Below, piece after piece: positions 52,350 through 64,000 of a DNA stretch of 64,000 bases; positions within the stretch are counted from its first letter, which is position 1; each line of letters opens with the position of its first letter. Origin of the DNA: Triatoma infestans (lineage: Eukaryota; Arthropoda; Insecta; Hemiptera; Reduviidae). Made by a program: the position numbers and the translations under genes. Under the pieces are notes generated by a model, which was not told the origin of the DNA, ran no database searches, and saw only the letters and a list, made by a program, of their open reading frames with translations. The stretch covers positions 248,001 through 312,000 of the forward strand of contig JAAEAF010000183.1 of the NCBI GenBank assembly GCA_011037195.1. Reading direction: 5' to 3'.

Positions 52350-52945
52350 TTTATTTAGGAATTCAAGTGAATCACGATAATAATATACGTCATGAGATCA
52401 ATAGAAGAATATTGCTGGCTAATAGGGCATACTTCGGTCTACAGGATTATATGAAAAGTCGGTTACTCTCCAGGTCCACAAAAATAAGAATCTATAAGAC
52501 TCTCCTGCGACCCGTTCTAACGTATGCCACGGAATGGTGGACCATCACTAGAAACGACGAGCTTGCCTTCCTTAGATTTGAAAGGAAAATTCTTCGCAGG
52601 ATCTATGGAGCCATCCTAGATGGGGAGACATGGAGACGGAAAAGTAATGAGGAACTAAGGAATTTGTACAAGAATGTCGATGTGGTGGACTACATCAAGC
52701 TGGGGTGCCTGCGCTACGCGGGGCATGTAGGAAGAATGAATCCCGAGGAAGTGCCTCTCAAGTTATTGATAGAAAACATACACGGTGTACGCAGAGTCGG
52801 GAGACCCAGATTGAGGTGGAATGATGCAGTGGCAAGAGATGCTAGCAGCTTCCTTGGTGTCCCCAACTGGCATTCATCCATAGAGGAGGCCAAGACTCGC
52901 GGAAGCGGGTTGTAGAGCCAAGTGAAGAAAAAGAAGAAGAAGATA
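52350..52945 (+). pseudogene. RTE-clade LINE, C-terminal fragment
   Basis: An open frame of about 190 codons: LGIQVNHDNNIRHEINRRI, ILLANRAYFGLQDYMKSRLL, IYKTLLRPVLTYATEWWTIT, ERKILRRIYG, LRYAGHVGRMNPEE and GRPRLRWNDAVARDASSF. This is the conserved region after the reverse transcriptase of RTE elements, in full order to the stop near 52915. A short (GAA)n-type tail follows, as is usual for the clade. The frame is uninterrupted, so insertion may be fairly recent, but RT and endonuclease are absent. The few residues before LGIQV come from the flanking T-run, not from the element. Confidence 0.85.
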
Positions 52946-53174
52946 TAATAATTGCATAAAAAGTATTTTTTTTTGTTTTAATGGAGCAATATGGCTGTCT
53001 AGTAGAACTTTGGAAACAGAGAGTTCGATCGTTTCCAATAAACGAATAGACGATTCTTTACTGGCAATTATGCAACTAACGAGTAAAAAAATACAATGAA
53101 TTTCTTAATATATACAAGATTATCAAGTCGTTTAAAAGTTCATTATTCAAAACTTCTACATATAGACCAGTATA

Positions 53175-53480
53175 ATGGACGTGTTAGGTGGAGAGAATTT
53201 AGTTCTGGTTGATGATATAAGAAGAAGACTTGGTTCACACTGGTTAACTAATATATTAATTAAGTGACACAGACTGCCTGGACTTTACAATAGAGAAAAG
53301 TTTTGAAAATGACACGTAGTAATTGGATATATTGAACTGAATTCAACTATGTTTTTATGGATTGTCCGTCGCTATATTTATACAGTTTTTCCCACTCCAG
53401 TCAGAGAGAGCGGTTTTGGGTTATGCTCTTTACTCACTTTTGGTTGCTGAGCTTCTCTTTGGTTGATGTTACAACCAGTT
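53175..53480 (+). repeat. MITE family T, copy 2
   Basis: ggtggagagaatttagttct, gactgcctggactttacaat, aatgacacgtagtaattgg and gtccgtcgctatatttatac are shared in order with 60.2-60.7 kb, and in part with 551-890. The terminal ggatcc repeats of the 551 copy are not visible here. Confidence 0.55.
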
Positions 53481-53489
53481 ATACCAACA

Positions 53490-54060
53490 ACTTTGTCTTT
53501 ATTCAATTAATATTTGTATCTAACATTTTAAATGAATTTACAACTCACCTAACTTGGAAATACATTGTATTTCCTTTTTATTTTTATGTACGATATTCTG
53601 CTATTTTATAATCGCTATATATTTTACATTTTTCTTTTCTTTTAACAAATTTAATGTCCTCCGCCCATTCATTTGTGAGTGGGGCAAATTATGTTTTAAA
53701 AACTTTGACTGTTACTCTTTTTCTTCAACATTAGTCTTAAAATTTTAATTATAAAGTCGTTAAAATTCTTAGTACAATATTTTGGAGAAGGTAAAAAAAA
53801 AATGTAGGAACACTAAAATTTATCCAAAGAGATGGATGAAGATATTTCTCCTTTAAAAAGGCTCATCTAGACGGTTTTTAAAGAGCTTGGTTTTCAGGTG
53901 AAACGCACTAAAGAATTTTCTCTAGTTCTGAGCGTAATGAATAATCAAATTTTCCTTCCACTACTACTCCATGAATTAAAAAAAAACATTTATGTCAAAT
54001 TTCAGGCTCACCACTGGACATGATTATCTGTAGCGCCATCTAGAAAAGATACGGGTCATT
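53490..54060. other. Gene-free AT-rich stretch
   Basis: No recognisable gene or repeat. Confidence 0.45.
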
Positions 54061-54069
54061 ATCCCCTAA

Positions 54070-54560
54070 GTAACTCAGGTGTTACCAGTGCAACAGTCCG
54101 TGCAACTATTGGAGACTGGCTTCGAAGCAAGCATGAGACGCTCTACACCAGAGCCCAGGGGCTATACACAGTAAAATACACAGCAAAACTGTGTAAAAGG
54201 TGGACCAAAAAAGACACTTAGCCTGAGTAGGAACTACATTTCTCTGGTGATGAGACATTTACGGGTCATGGTAGGTTAAGAAAGCATCTGTACAAGATGC
54301 GGTTAATAAGCTCGGTACCCTTGTGCAGACTGTGCCATGAGGAGGAGGAAACGGTCCTCTTCCTGCTCTTTGATTGCGTAGCAATAATAAAATTGCGATA
54401 CAAAACCTTTGGTACATTGCGACCCCTAATGGTGAAAGTCCTTAAACTCTTTAGGAGAGGAGGGATCACCTACTAGAAAATCGGGGATGGTACAATAAGC
54501 CTATGATGGCTGCGATGCCGGGATATGCTCACCCGAAGCTGGAAATTCTAAATTTAACTC
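54070..54560 (+). pseudogene. 5'-truncated RNase-H LINE (lineage RH-B), copy 3
   Basis: The translation aligns with the RH-B copy at 34496: TVRATIGDWLRSKHETLYTR, then FTGHGRLRKHLYKM, the knuckle LCRLCHEEEETVLFLLFDCV (its His replaced by Phe) and LRYKTFGTLRP. Two stops lie in the middle. The 3' part shares agcctatgatggctgcgatgccgg with 41028-41055. Confidence 0.8.
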
Positions 54561-54569
54561 CGTGTTGTC

Positions 54570-55630
54570 ATGTATGAAAAAAAAAACATTTCTTTGTATG
54601 TCCAATTTGGCACAATATAATGGACGTAAGCTTAAATAAACGACCGAGAAATTCGATTTTATATTGGGCTGCCAGGAAGGAAATGGCTTTAACTGTCATC
54701 CACTGTAATATTAAAAAAAAATAAAAAGAATAAATTATTGTTTCGAAATGGAATATCAGGTTTAAACTTCATGCAATTTCTCGTTTTTCTGATGCTTTGT
54801 TTTTAAACACACACACACACAAAAACACTTCGTTGGAAATCTTTTTTTTACCGTATTCACGGGGACCTTAATTAATTTTTAATAATATAGATAATTCTGT
54901 GGGCAGCTGGTGAATGTTAAAAAAGTAAGTAAACAAGAATTGATGTACAATATAAAAATTAGTATAGTGTGATAGTTTGAAGGCCGGACAACATGTGGTT
55001 GGCGGAATATATACATATATATATATAACTGAAAGTTAATAGTGATGCCAATAGAACAGATGATCTCTGTCTCATTCTTTTTGGTCCATCCTTTTCTAAA
55101 GAGATGTTTGGAATGTTTTGCCAGTGATGAACTAATATACTATTATCGAACTCTGAGAAATCTTCATAATCACCTTACCCACGGTGATATTTCTTTGACT
55201 ATTTAACATAACCAAGCTTTTGTCTTTTTTTTTTTGCATTATTATTAAAAAAAAATCATAAAAAAATAAACTTGTTTTTCCTGAATATCTATTTGCAATT
55301 TCAATGTTTTCTCAGCAGGTTTTATGAAATTTTTATAAAATATATAATTATCTTATTACTGTCAGATATTAATTTATTTAATTACTCTAATTGTAAGCAA
55401 TGAAGCTTGCGTGTTAGTTATCCTTATACTCTTATAAAGACAATTTATTGTACCCAAATACCTTCTTTTTTTTTTAATAAAAAAACAAAATTAATTATAT
55501 TTGTGATTAAATCACAAAAAAATGCAACCAATTATTGTAAAATAATTTAGTGTGCAGTTTTTACATGATTAAAGATAAATAAGAAAAAATATTTAAGAAA
55601 ACGCAGTTAATATAACTTATATTTGACAAA
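54570..55630. other. Gene-free AT-rich stretch
   Basis: Contains (CA)n near 54808-54820 and (TA)n near 55010-55026. A few lines near 54735-54860 look like an eroded RepA part (tcaggtttaaacttcatgca; acggggacctta). Confidence 0.4.
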
Positions 55631-55639
55631 TTTTCTTAT

Positions 55640-55915
55640 AAATGAATTAAGGACTTTATAATAGAAATTAGGTAGCGAGAGAAATATAAAGAGACAGACT
55701 GGCTGAGGGATGAGAGAAGGTTGCTGACTGGTTATAAACTCATCGTAAACTGTTCTGAACTATACTGTGTCACTCTATTTATATGAATTGAACTGTCCCT
55801 TCCTAATTTAACCTAGTTGGGGAGTAACTAACTTTTTTGATTCATTTTTGTGTTTCTCCATTCTTTGGCGGTTCCTATGAATCAATATAATGATTCGGAT
55901 CCCATTTCATGCACG
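55640..55915 (+). repeat. Dispersed repeat E, uninterrupted copy
   Basis: Shares tagcgagagaaatataaaga, gacagactggctgag, gttgctgactgg, aactgttctgaactatact, gtgtcactctattt, gagtaactaac and gattcggatcccattt with the split copy at 37430-38650. It serves as the empty-site reference for the GC island there. Confidence 0.65.
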
Positions 55916-55919
55916 CACC

Positions 55920-57050
55920 CGAATTAACGAGTATTCTAATTAATATGTGCAAACACATACTCTAATTTCATATATCAATGAAAACAACCGATATCCAATC
56001 CGCTAGACAGTTACATAAATATTTCCTTTCAGCCTCTGAAAAGTTGCCGTCGGCCTGAATGAGCAAGTTTTTGACAAATTGCATCATATTCCGTTTTCAT
56101 TTCTTTAGGCGCCAGTTTGCATTGACGCATCACAGTCTTTGTCAATATGTGTAAATATCAATTCTTTTCTTTTGTTCTTGCGTATTCGTTCACTAGAATT
56201 CCATTCATATTGTTTATACAACATTTTTGTCATTTATTTGTATGTTATATTTATTACTCTAGGTACATTATCTATAAGACTGTGACGTTCCTCTTCGTAT
56301 CATCCCAAGCTTTAAAAAAAATTACAGGACTATAAGTAAAATATAATTATTAATTAAAATAACAAGATTTACATTCAGTAAAAGTATAAAAAAAATAATA
56401 AGAAATCTTCCAGGTTTCAACTGTTTAGTTATTAAATAAGTGATAGATAAATTATTACCAGAACAATATATACTTAATGTAAGCTTAAGTTAGTGACCTG
56501 TTAAAGTAGAAAACTAAATGTACTCTAGAAGTACATAAACTATTACTAACTACTTAGGAAAGGCTTTGTGTGTTATTTGTGGCAATGTACAAAGTACTTT
56601 ACTATATAAACCGTTTAAACAACAACTAAACTAGATTTTGGTTAACTAAGCTTCTAAAACAATTTCCAATTTTATATAGTGTAATTATCTTTTTATTATT
56701 CATTTTTTATTTTTCTAACATCTTTCATAATTTATTGTTTAATATTATCCTTCTCTAGAGGAAAAATATGATAATACATTTTTAAGTTTTTAACAATGTC
56801 ACTTTTAAATTTCATTAAAATTCTCACTATCACTCACCAATGTATTAATAATTATACTATAATACTACAAAAAAAATAATCTGGAGCGGAACAACTATAC
56901 GTCCATTTTCCTTAATACAAAATTTTTGGCGAAATTTCCTAAACTTGGAATTAATTTTTGTTGAACTTTTGTTTGACATTCAAGGGATGATGTTTAATGT
57001 CTATTGATATCAATTTTCACCAAAGAATGTGTGATGGATGCAAGAAACTT
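55920..57050. other. Gene-free stretch
   Basis: AT-rich. One short minus-strand frame at about 56032-56146 has coding-like composition but no recognisable domain (see findings). Confidence 0.4.
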
Positions 57051-57069
57051 GAAATAATATTAAATTTTA

Positions 57070-57500
57070 AATAAATCTAAATTATCAAAATATGTTGCAA
57101 AAGGACCAGCCAGGTAATACAAGTACAGTTACTAGGAATGTCCAAGAACCTTTATGGCTTTGTTCTATCCCCTTCTCCTCACAAGGGAGGCACTAAACGG
57201 ACAAAGAGAAGAGATATTTTAAGACAGACTCGTTCTAGCTACCAAGTTGAAAACATCAGAGCCAGTATCAAGTTTTAAGAGTTTATTCCAATTAAATTAT
57301 AAGCATATTGTTGTGATAATCTAAAGTAACTTAAATTCTATTAGAGAATATATCTTTTGAAAAACAGTGTGACTTCTTTATTATTGCTAACACTTCATTC
57401 TCTTTTAAACTACATACTTGCAAGCCCTTCATACAAATCCGCCCGTGCTACACAACCAGCTACCACATATACATCATCACACCAATACATTACAAATGGT
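57070..57500 (+). repeat. Dispersed repeat D, copy 5 (diverged)
   Basis: Blocks gcaaaaggaccagccaggta, tcctcacaagggaggcacta, gagagatattttaagacaga and the 3' block acaaatccgcccgtgctaca are in the same order as in the other D copies, at lower similarity. Confidence 0.5.
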
Positions 57501-57539
57501 TTACTTTTATCAGCACAATTCGGTATTACTATTTCCCTC

Positions 57540-58220
57540 TGAATACTTTTTTCTTAAGCTTGATGAAACTTCCTATTTTATTTGAATTTTAGAGGAGAAG
57601 TGATTGTCCGTTGTAGATCCTAAAATATCCCTAGATCAATTTTTTTTTTTTGAAAAATGTTACAAACCTTCTTTGACGTGCAGCCAGGAGAATTCTTAAG
57701 GATTTTTTAATTTTCTTGATGATACTCACCACTCTCTTGTCATCATCAGTCATTGAATTGCTGTTGAGTTTGGTATCGATGAGGGCTTTTGACCTCAGTA
57801 GTCAAATACAAGTAATAAATTATCGATGCATATTATACATCCAAAATGGATATTAATTGTAAATAAAAATAGGTTGGCAACAATTAAAGTGGATACACGT
57901 TTTGCTATTATTCAAGATGTTTCTTCAAATCTACTTCTGCGACTGTCAACGATATCAAAACGAGCATAACCTCATCTTTGCCATTCAACATATAAAATAA
58001 TTTCTTTTATTTACATTACAACAACAACGGCAATAACAATAAAATGAAGACAACAAGAACAGCAACATAAAAAAAAAACAGCTTACCCTTAACTATTAGA
58101 ATATTTTTTGAACAATACCAATCAATATGTGAAAATCGATATAAGCATCAGTATTACAAACAAGGAACAATGTTGTATAATGATCTGTGTAATATGCGAG
58201 ATGAACATGAAAAGGAATAG
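57540..58220. other. Gene-free stretch
   Basis: No gene or repeat recognised. A short CAA-rich tract lies near 58020-58080. Confidence 0.4.
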
Positions 58221-58229
58221 CAACAAATA

Positions 58230-58840
58230 GCTTCAGGCAGACCAATTTTACCATTCAATAACTTCTTCAAAAGTAGCAAATAAGCTTTTTTGTACCTCCA
58301 GGGTGTTCAATTTAGTACCAATGTAGAAAATTTTCTTGCTAAATACGCTGATAAAGCGGCGGGTATGGTCTAGTCTGTAGTTTGAAAACATCTTTCTTGC
58401 ATTATGATCTCGCGATTACAGAAGCAATAATCAGTATTGTAGTCAGCCAGCACCATTTTGGGACCACTAAGATCGTGAATGTGGTGCCTCAACATAAAAC
58501 CAAAAGCTCTAGCATGTCTCCTTGATATCCACTGTGAATTGATAATATGAGAAGTAAGTCTTTTGTCGATGTACATCCGAAGGTAGCGGATGACATCAGT
58601 GACCTGGAAGGGGAGACTAGCCGTAACAATGAGGAGGGGATGTAATTCCTTCGTAGGGTAAAGAGTAACTGTTGACATTTGCTTTCATTCAATTTGATTT
58701 TCTATTTTTTTTAAACCATCTGCCCAAATTGTAAAGTAATTCTGAACATTTTATATGGGATATCACACGAGTGTATCGCAGTATCATGCACATAAGTGGA
58801 ATAAGGTAAGGGCCCAAGAAGGTAAGGGGTCAAGAAGGTA
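58230..58840 (-). pseudogene. Jockey-type LINE remnant (RT end to post-RT)
   Basis: Minus-strand pieces: a degraded palm box near 58785 (MCMILRYT in place of YADDTAI-like), then NESKCQQLLFTLRRNYIPSS, VTDVIRYLRMYIDKRLT and SRRHARAFGFMLRHHI in alternating frames (58370-58692). The order and the 'YLGMYIDKRLTW'-like phrase fit Jockey-clade LINEs. Broken by at least two frameshifts. Confidence 0.65.
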
Positions 58841-58849
58841 GCGCTCTTG

Positions 58850-59385
58850 TTCATTCGACTATCGAAGTTGATTAATCTGCTGTTGTTGATTGATCAATTG
58901 TGTTTGATTTTTTTCCAGTCTTGTATTTTATTTGCAGGTCACAAATTGTTACATTTGTTCTTTTTTGTTGATTTGTCAAGATGTCATAGGTTCGGCTCCC
59001 GAAATTTCACCTCCCTTATCGTTGCCGCTAAATTCCATTATTATAATCATTACCAATATAATTTATTGAAACTTTTTATGAATAATATTAATTATTACAC
59101 ACTTTATATCATTAAATATTGTATACGTATTTAAGAGAGTACAGACGTACGTACAACACACAGGCGCACGTATCTTCCCCTGAACAGTATTAATAATAAA
59201 ATAAAGTAAGTTATTTACGTGCACTTTGGCCGGCAAGTTAGGCCGCATTTTTGTGTAACTTCTATCTCATTCTCTCACATAATTAGTTATTTAAGAGTAC
59301 TAAATGTAATAAGATGAATTTAACTACCACATTATGATTTATTCTAAAAGAGAATTACCAAAAATTGGTAGTAGTAGTAGGTGTA
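58850..59385. other. Gene-free stretch
   Basis: AT-rich; no feature recognised. Confidence 0.4.
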
Positions 59386-59389
59386 GTAG

Positions 59390-60010
59390 TTTTTCTACTA
59401 ATAATCTAATAATTTTGGTTTTATTCTTGTTAACAGTGAGAAAATTTTCGTGACAATAAGTTTGTAATAGGTTGAGTTTACATGAAGGTCATAGTATATG
59501 AATCACCATACAGAATCATATAGTCAGCATAAAATAGAAATATAAAATAGCATAATAACATTAGTTCCATAACTAATACGAATACCAGATAATCTTTTAC
59601 TTAAAAAAAATGATTCAATGTCACGTATGAATAGATTGAATTATAAGGGGTTTAATGACTCACCCTGAAGGACGCACTCCTTTATATCAATAGGTTTGGA
59701 CACATCACTACCACAGCAAAACTGGAGAACTGAATTACCATGTATATACTTGATAGTTCTTATGATTTTATTTGTACTTAATCCTATAATATTTAATTTA
59801 AACAAGAGAAGATCATGATTTAGGCTGTCAAATGGTCCTTTTAAAAATCAATAAAGGCACAAAACATTTCTTTTCCAGGTCCGGATAATTTATATTGCGT
59901 TAAGGAAGAAACACTAAATTTTTATTAATACGGACACTTCCAGCTCTAAAACTATTTTGTGATTCAGGAAGGGCTTCCACTGTAATCGATCATAAAATCA
60001 ACCTGTTCAA
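59390..60010 (-). pseudogene. CR1-like LINE reverse transcriptase remnant
   Basis: Minus-strand pieces recall the RT at 36312-37184: LPESQNSFRAGSVRINKN, AFIDFKR.FDSLNHDLLLF, a VLQGESLNPL block, and an FYADYMILYG-like palm near 59530. Many stops; an old copy. The 5' boundary is near 60010 and no 3' tail was identified. Confidence 0.6.
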
Positions 60011-60184
60011 AATAACTTATGTAAATATTTTTAGAATAGATTTGACTAAAGCATCCAAAAAGTAAAGCAACCAAATACTTCCGACATACTTCTGGTAAAA
60101 TGAATTTCCACTCAATAAGATTCAATTATTAGGAGAAATACTTAGTTTTGCGGGAGTATTTTACATTTTAAGAAATAGATTAAT

Positions 60185-60725
60185 GGTATTTATAATGAAT
60201 GAGTTAGGTGGAGTGAATTTAGGTCTGGTTGATGAAATGAGAAGACTTTGTTAACACTGGTTAACTAGTACGCATATTACAAAAGAGACACAATCTGCCT
60301 GGACTTTACAATAAAGAATGGTTAAGGTAGAGTGGTATGAGAATGACACGTAGTGACTCGCGAGATATTGAACTATAGTGAACTATATCTTTCTGGACTG
60401 TCCGTTGCTGTATTTATCTGGTTTCTCCCACTCCAGTCCGCGAGAGTGGTTGGGTTTGTTTCTCTTCTCTCTACTCTCTTTGGTTGCTGTAATGTAATGG
60501 ATGAGTTAGCTGGAGAGAATTTAGGTCTGGTTGATGAAATGAGAAGACTTTGTTAACACTGGTTAACTAGTATATTAATAAATAGACACAATCTGCCTGG
60601 ACTTTACAATAGAGAATGGTTCAGGTGGAGTGGTATGAGAATGACACATAGTGACTCGCGAGATGTTGAACTGTATTGCGCGGTGACTCTCTGCTCTCTT
60701 TGCTGTTACAGTATTCTACAATTTA
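60185..60725 (+). repeat. MITE family T, two copies in direct tandem
   Basis: gagttaggtggagtgaattt at 60201 is repeated as gagttagctggagagaattt at 60503, a period of 302 bp. ttgttaacactggttaacta, tctgcctggactttacaata and gtgactcgcgagat recur in each unit. The second unit is cut short near 60715. Confidence 0.75.
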
Positions 60726-60785
60726 TTGTGGTTGGGTCCACAGAGATGTTAAGCATCAGAGATATTTTGATAATGTCTGAAGGTT
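60725..60785. repeat. P2 repeat end fragment
   Basis: attgtggttgggtccacaga followed by taagcatcagagatatttt matches the left end of P2. The hammerhead-like core is absent. Confidence 0.5.
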
Positions 60786-60789
60786 TTTG

Positions 60790-61320
60790 ACAATTTACTT
60801 ATTCATATTTTCCTTAAACTTTGCTTGAGAATGGGCTTTTTTCCAAAGCACTGTTTACAAAATAAATAAGACCAACAAGAGCGAAGTTTACATATTAAAT
60901 AATACATATTATTGTGCTTCACTTGCTAGAATTTCTGGTGGGGTGTATATTAGATAGTACAGATGATAGGTAGAACTGAATGTGTTTACATGATAGTGCC
61001 AAAACATTGAGAAAACCTAAATAACATTTGAAAATTAACGCGGCAAATTCCTTTCTAAAACCCCTGTAAAATCGTACAATTAAAAGTTGGCAGTTAGCTT
61101 ATCGAGTATAAGGAAAACGTAACATGTTTTCTCAGAATGAAACCGAAATTTAAATGTTTTTTTTTCTAGATATGGTCGTATATTTTTTGGAAAAGATCCT
61201 GAACCAAGGGAAATTATTCTTATAAATTTCAATAATTCACTCAGATGCAAATAGTGTTTGCCAATGGCTGATATTACGGTAATAATTATTAAAGTTGGAG
61301 GATGCCATGAACTCTAAATC
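60790..61320. other. Gene-free AT-rich stretch
   Basis: No feature recognised. Confidence 0.4.
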
Positions 61321-61329
61321 TTTGCATTT

Positions 61330-62320
61330 CAAGTGATTACACAACTTGTCCAACAAAATACTAATATTCCTCTTGAAATTGAGGTTTTTAATACCTATAA
61401 ATACCTGGGCGTCACTCTGACATCGAAACTCTCAATGGGTCAGCACTTTAAAGAGAAAGTAGAAAGCGCGAAATTTGCGCTGAATGCCTTTAATACGTTA
61501 TTAACAAATAAAGAAATACCGTTTACCTCTAAATTAAAGGGGGGTTCCGGATATATGACAGTGTTGAAACTGTTTTAAAATATTTTGTGAAGAAGTGTTT
61601 CAGGCTGCCTAAACACACACCAGATTTTAATATTTATTTGGAAACTGTTTTAAATCTAATATTCCTGTATACGTTTAAACTACGTGAAAAAGTGTTTGAA
61701 TTTACCGTCTTCCTGATATCCTCATATAATAACTCGTGAAATAATAAATAAAAAAGTATTTTGGTATAAAGAGTGGCAGGCCATATGCACAGAATATAAT
61801 GTTGAGTTGGGTGAAGTGTTGAGTGGTGATGTATCCACCTCTGAAATAATAAATCTGATTCAGAGAAATAAGGTTGCGGAGTTTAGATTGAAGGCATCTA
61901 ACAGTAGCAGATATACCTTGTAGCAGTTAACGCCAGGTAATAAATTTGTATATAGTAATATGCCGGCCAACAGAATCAGTTGGCTTTTTAAAGTGCGAGG
62001 AGAGCTGCTATATTTAAATAAATATGCCTTCAATCAAGCGGTCGTACTATGTTCGTTATGTAACAGAAATGAGGTGGAGGATGTTTATCACTTCGTGGCT
62101 ATTTGCCCCATCTTGGCTGAGTTCCGTGTCCAATATTTGAAAAAGGTTGAATTGAGTTTTGACGAGTTTGTCTCGCATCTGAATGGCAAAGACTGGCCAA
62201 ATTTAATAAATTTTTGTATGAACGCATGGAAATTTAGGTACTTTTGTGTCCAACAGTTTAACTACTAATGTAAAAGTTACCCCTAGTTGTTATTGTGTTT
62301 AAAAAGAAAAATAATTCAAT
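61330..62320 (+). pseudogene. CR1-like LINE, post-RT and C-terminal fragment
   Basis: The frame 61333-61578 holds FNTYKYLGVTLTSKLSMGQH (post-RT). The middle segment (KCFRLPKHTPDFNIYLET, near 61595-61650) parallels LNLPINTPNYHVRLETG of the LINE at 33957. The frame 61960-62268 ends with LCSLCNRNEVEDVYHFVAIC, a C-X2-C-X8-H-X4-C knuckle, like the tail of that LINE, and a stop at 62268. There are two or more stops between. The 3' part has aataaataaa near 62320. It has no RNase H, in keeping with the CR1-like type. Confidence 0.75.
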
Positions 62321-62329
62321 AAATAAAAA

Positions 62330-62486
62330 TTAATTCCTTTTTTTTATTATATCAAATAATATTTGGATATTTGCACTAAAGATAAATACATTAATTTGAC
62401 AACCCCTCAGACGGTCACTGACCGTGAGTATGTCAATAAGTAATATTTGTTACAAAATAATATGTACAAATTATCTGAATAAAGAC

Positions 62487-62525
<39 letters not shown>

Positions 62526-63335
62526 TAATATTCCTCTTTAATATCATGCTATCCTGGGAAATCCATATATACTGAACATCTATGAGGTTCATTATCTCTC
62601 GTAATTGACTTGCTTAACTAAAAGGGATCTTGCTATTAAAGTCCCTTACTAGAAGAGCAATATTATAACAAAACTCCGGTAAGTGTAGTACTGGGCATTG
62701 CCAATATTCTTTAGCCACCAAATGAATTTAAAAATTGCACCTCACATATGAACCCGCGGTATTGTGAGGTACTTTTAATAATATTTTTAACAATTTTTTA
62801 CTGCACTTATTCCACTAAATAATAATAAGAAATATAAAAAATTAAAATACATACATATTTGTTTATATATTTCAGATAATATATTTTGTATAAATATTGG
62901 AGTATAGAAAAATAAAAAATCTTAATTTCAATCTGTGCATTTAATAAATTTTCTGAAATCGTACATATAAGGAAAGAAAAATCCTATCTAAACCATTTCT
63001 TATGCATAAATCTTGGTAATGTCTCTGCAAAAAAACCACTACCCTTTAGAAACCATCTCCGCCTTTTCTATCCGTGGTACTTGTGTGTAGTCAAGAGAAG
63101 GGAAGGTTTATACAGCCGAACAGGAAATTAAATCCGGTATAATCCAGGCCAGGAAAACCACGCTTCCGCACCTTTCTAATCCCTTCTAGCTGTAAGTTTA
63201 AGTTTTATAGAATAGGCCTAAACTCCTAATTTTTTTTTTTCTTTTTATTTTTATTAGTTATGCTCAAACTTTTTTCCCTTTTTTTTTTTTTCATTTTATT
63301 ATTTTCTACTTTAATTTTTACTTTCTGGATCATCC
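62330..63335. other. Gene-free stretch with (TTA)n
   Basis: A (TTA)n tract at about 62487-62523 follows gaataaagactg, which looks like the 3' end of another, unidentified retroelement. The rest has no recognised feature. Confidence 0.4.
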
Positions 63336-63339
63336 AATT

Positions 63340-64000
63340 TTAATATTTCCAGCAATAAACAGGTTTTTTTTTTACTTTTTCATATTGCTTGTTATAAGAT
63401 GAAAGAAAATATTGCTTCGTGTCAGATTTTCGAGGTTAGAGTTTTCGTTGGAAAGAGGTTTTTTTGAAATTGGTGTGTGTGTGTGTGTACGTGTGTATAT
63501 GTATGTTTTTTTTTGTGCATTTATACGAAGAAGTCAGCATAATTCAAAAATAGGAGAAAAACGCAGAATGTAGAAACTTGTGATATTTTAGGACTTACCA
63601 AGATATCTGTCTGAATAAGGTTGTAATCCTAAATCGTTCTACCAGAAATACCATAGTACTGAATAGATTGCCTACATATTTTCTCATATTAACCTTGCTA
63701 GGATATCATATTTATTTATGATATATATATATATATGAAGCCCGGACACTTTGCCACTAATATCATTTCCTTAGAAAAATGTTTCAATTAAATATGGTGG
63801 ATTATATGTGCATTGTGTACATGTCCCTGTTAGCATACAAATTTAAAGAAAAATGGAAGGAGCCTCTTCCGACATAGTTGCAAAAACTGAAATATGTATT
63901 CAGCATATGGTATTTCGATTGAGGGATTTTAGATTCTATCAGATAACCTGGTCTCGCCTAAACTGAACCTCAAGCTGCCCCTAATTTTTCATTTTTGAAT
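63340..64000 (+). repeat. RepA, diverged copy running to the window end
   Basis: Blocks in RepA order: aatattgcttcgtgtcagattttcgag, gagttttcgttgga, (GT)n at about 63473-63490, 'agcataattcaaaaatagga', 'gtagaaacttgtgatattt', and later 'gaaaaatgtttcaattaaatatgg' and 'aaaaatggaaggagcc'. Identity is low. Confidence 0.5.

Noticed and set aside
1..64000. CRISPR array, bacterial operons or terminators
   Set aside because: No regularly spaced short repeats with unique spacers. Sequence composition and content are eukaryotic; repeats are transposons, SINEs and microsatellites.

Overview
The window looks like gene-poor, AT-rich intergenic DNA from an animal, most probably an arthropod. This is an inference from the mix of mobile elements: Jockey-type LINEs, several LINE lineages with a C-terminal ribonuclease H, RTE-type LINEs, Tc1- and Tigger-type DNA transposons, tRNA-derived SINEs, and Penelope-type repeats carrying hammerhead-like RNA motifs. 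I see no host protein-coding gene, rRNA or functional tRNA gene. Nearly every readable protein segment is a piece of a transposase, or of a reverse transcriptase, RNase H or C-terminal zinc-knuckle region, and most are broken by frameshifts or stops.

Layout. 0-4 kb: a foldback repeat, a hAT end, a 340-bp MITE, and a decayed Tigger element (1537-3240) that holds a palindromic hammerhead-bearing repeat. 4.5-9.3 kb: a full copy of the dominant repeat of the window (here RepA), two SINEs, a cleanly bounded RNase-H LINE with a 15-bp target duplication, a second foldback element and an old LINE. 10.3-13.4 kb: a dead Tc1 transposon, an RTE tail and a SINE. 13-25 kb: LINE and SINE remnants in AT-rich DNA. 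25-32 kb: interrupted RepA copies, SINEs and a second copy of the 6-kb LINE. 32.5-37.4 kb: a multi-layer nest of insertions. 37.4-44 kb: a GC-rich island, a RepA cluster split by a LINE, and a composite flanked by inverted hammerhead-bearing arms. 44-48.4 kb: two near-identical RepA segments. 49.9-64 kb: more LINE remnants, MITEs and RepA.

The most interesting signal is a set of three unrelated repeat families (here P1, P2, P3). Each carries the same small RNA architecture: a 4-bp stem I, CUGAWGA, one extra base, a hairpin, GAAA, a loopless palindromic stem III and a GUH triplet. Sequences differ between families but pairing is kept. This matches the small hammerhead variants with reduced stem III known to accompany Penelope-like retroelements. 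Most copies sit in head-to-head inverted pairs. Insertion order can be read directly from target-site duplications at many loci. There are no operons or pathways; the 'system' here is layered transposition.

Repeat names (RepA, D, E, F, L, P1-P3, S1-S3, T) are local labels, not database names.
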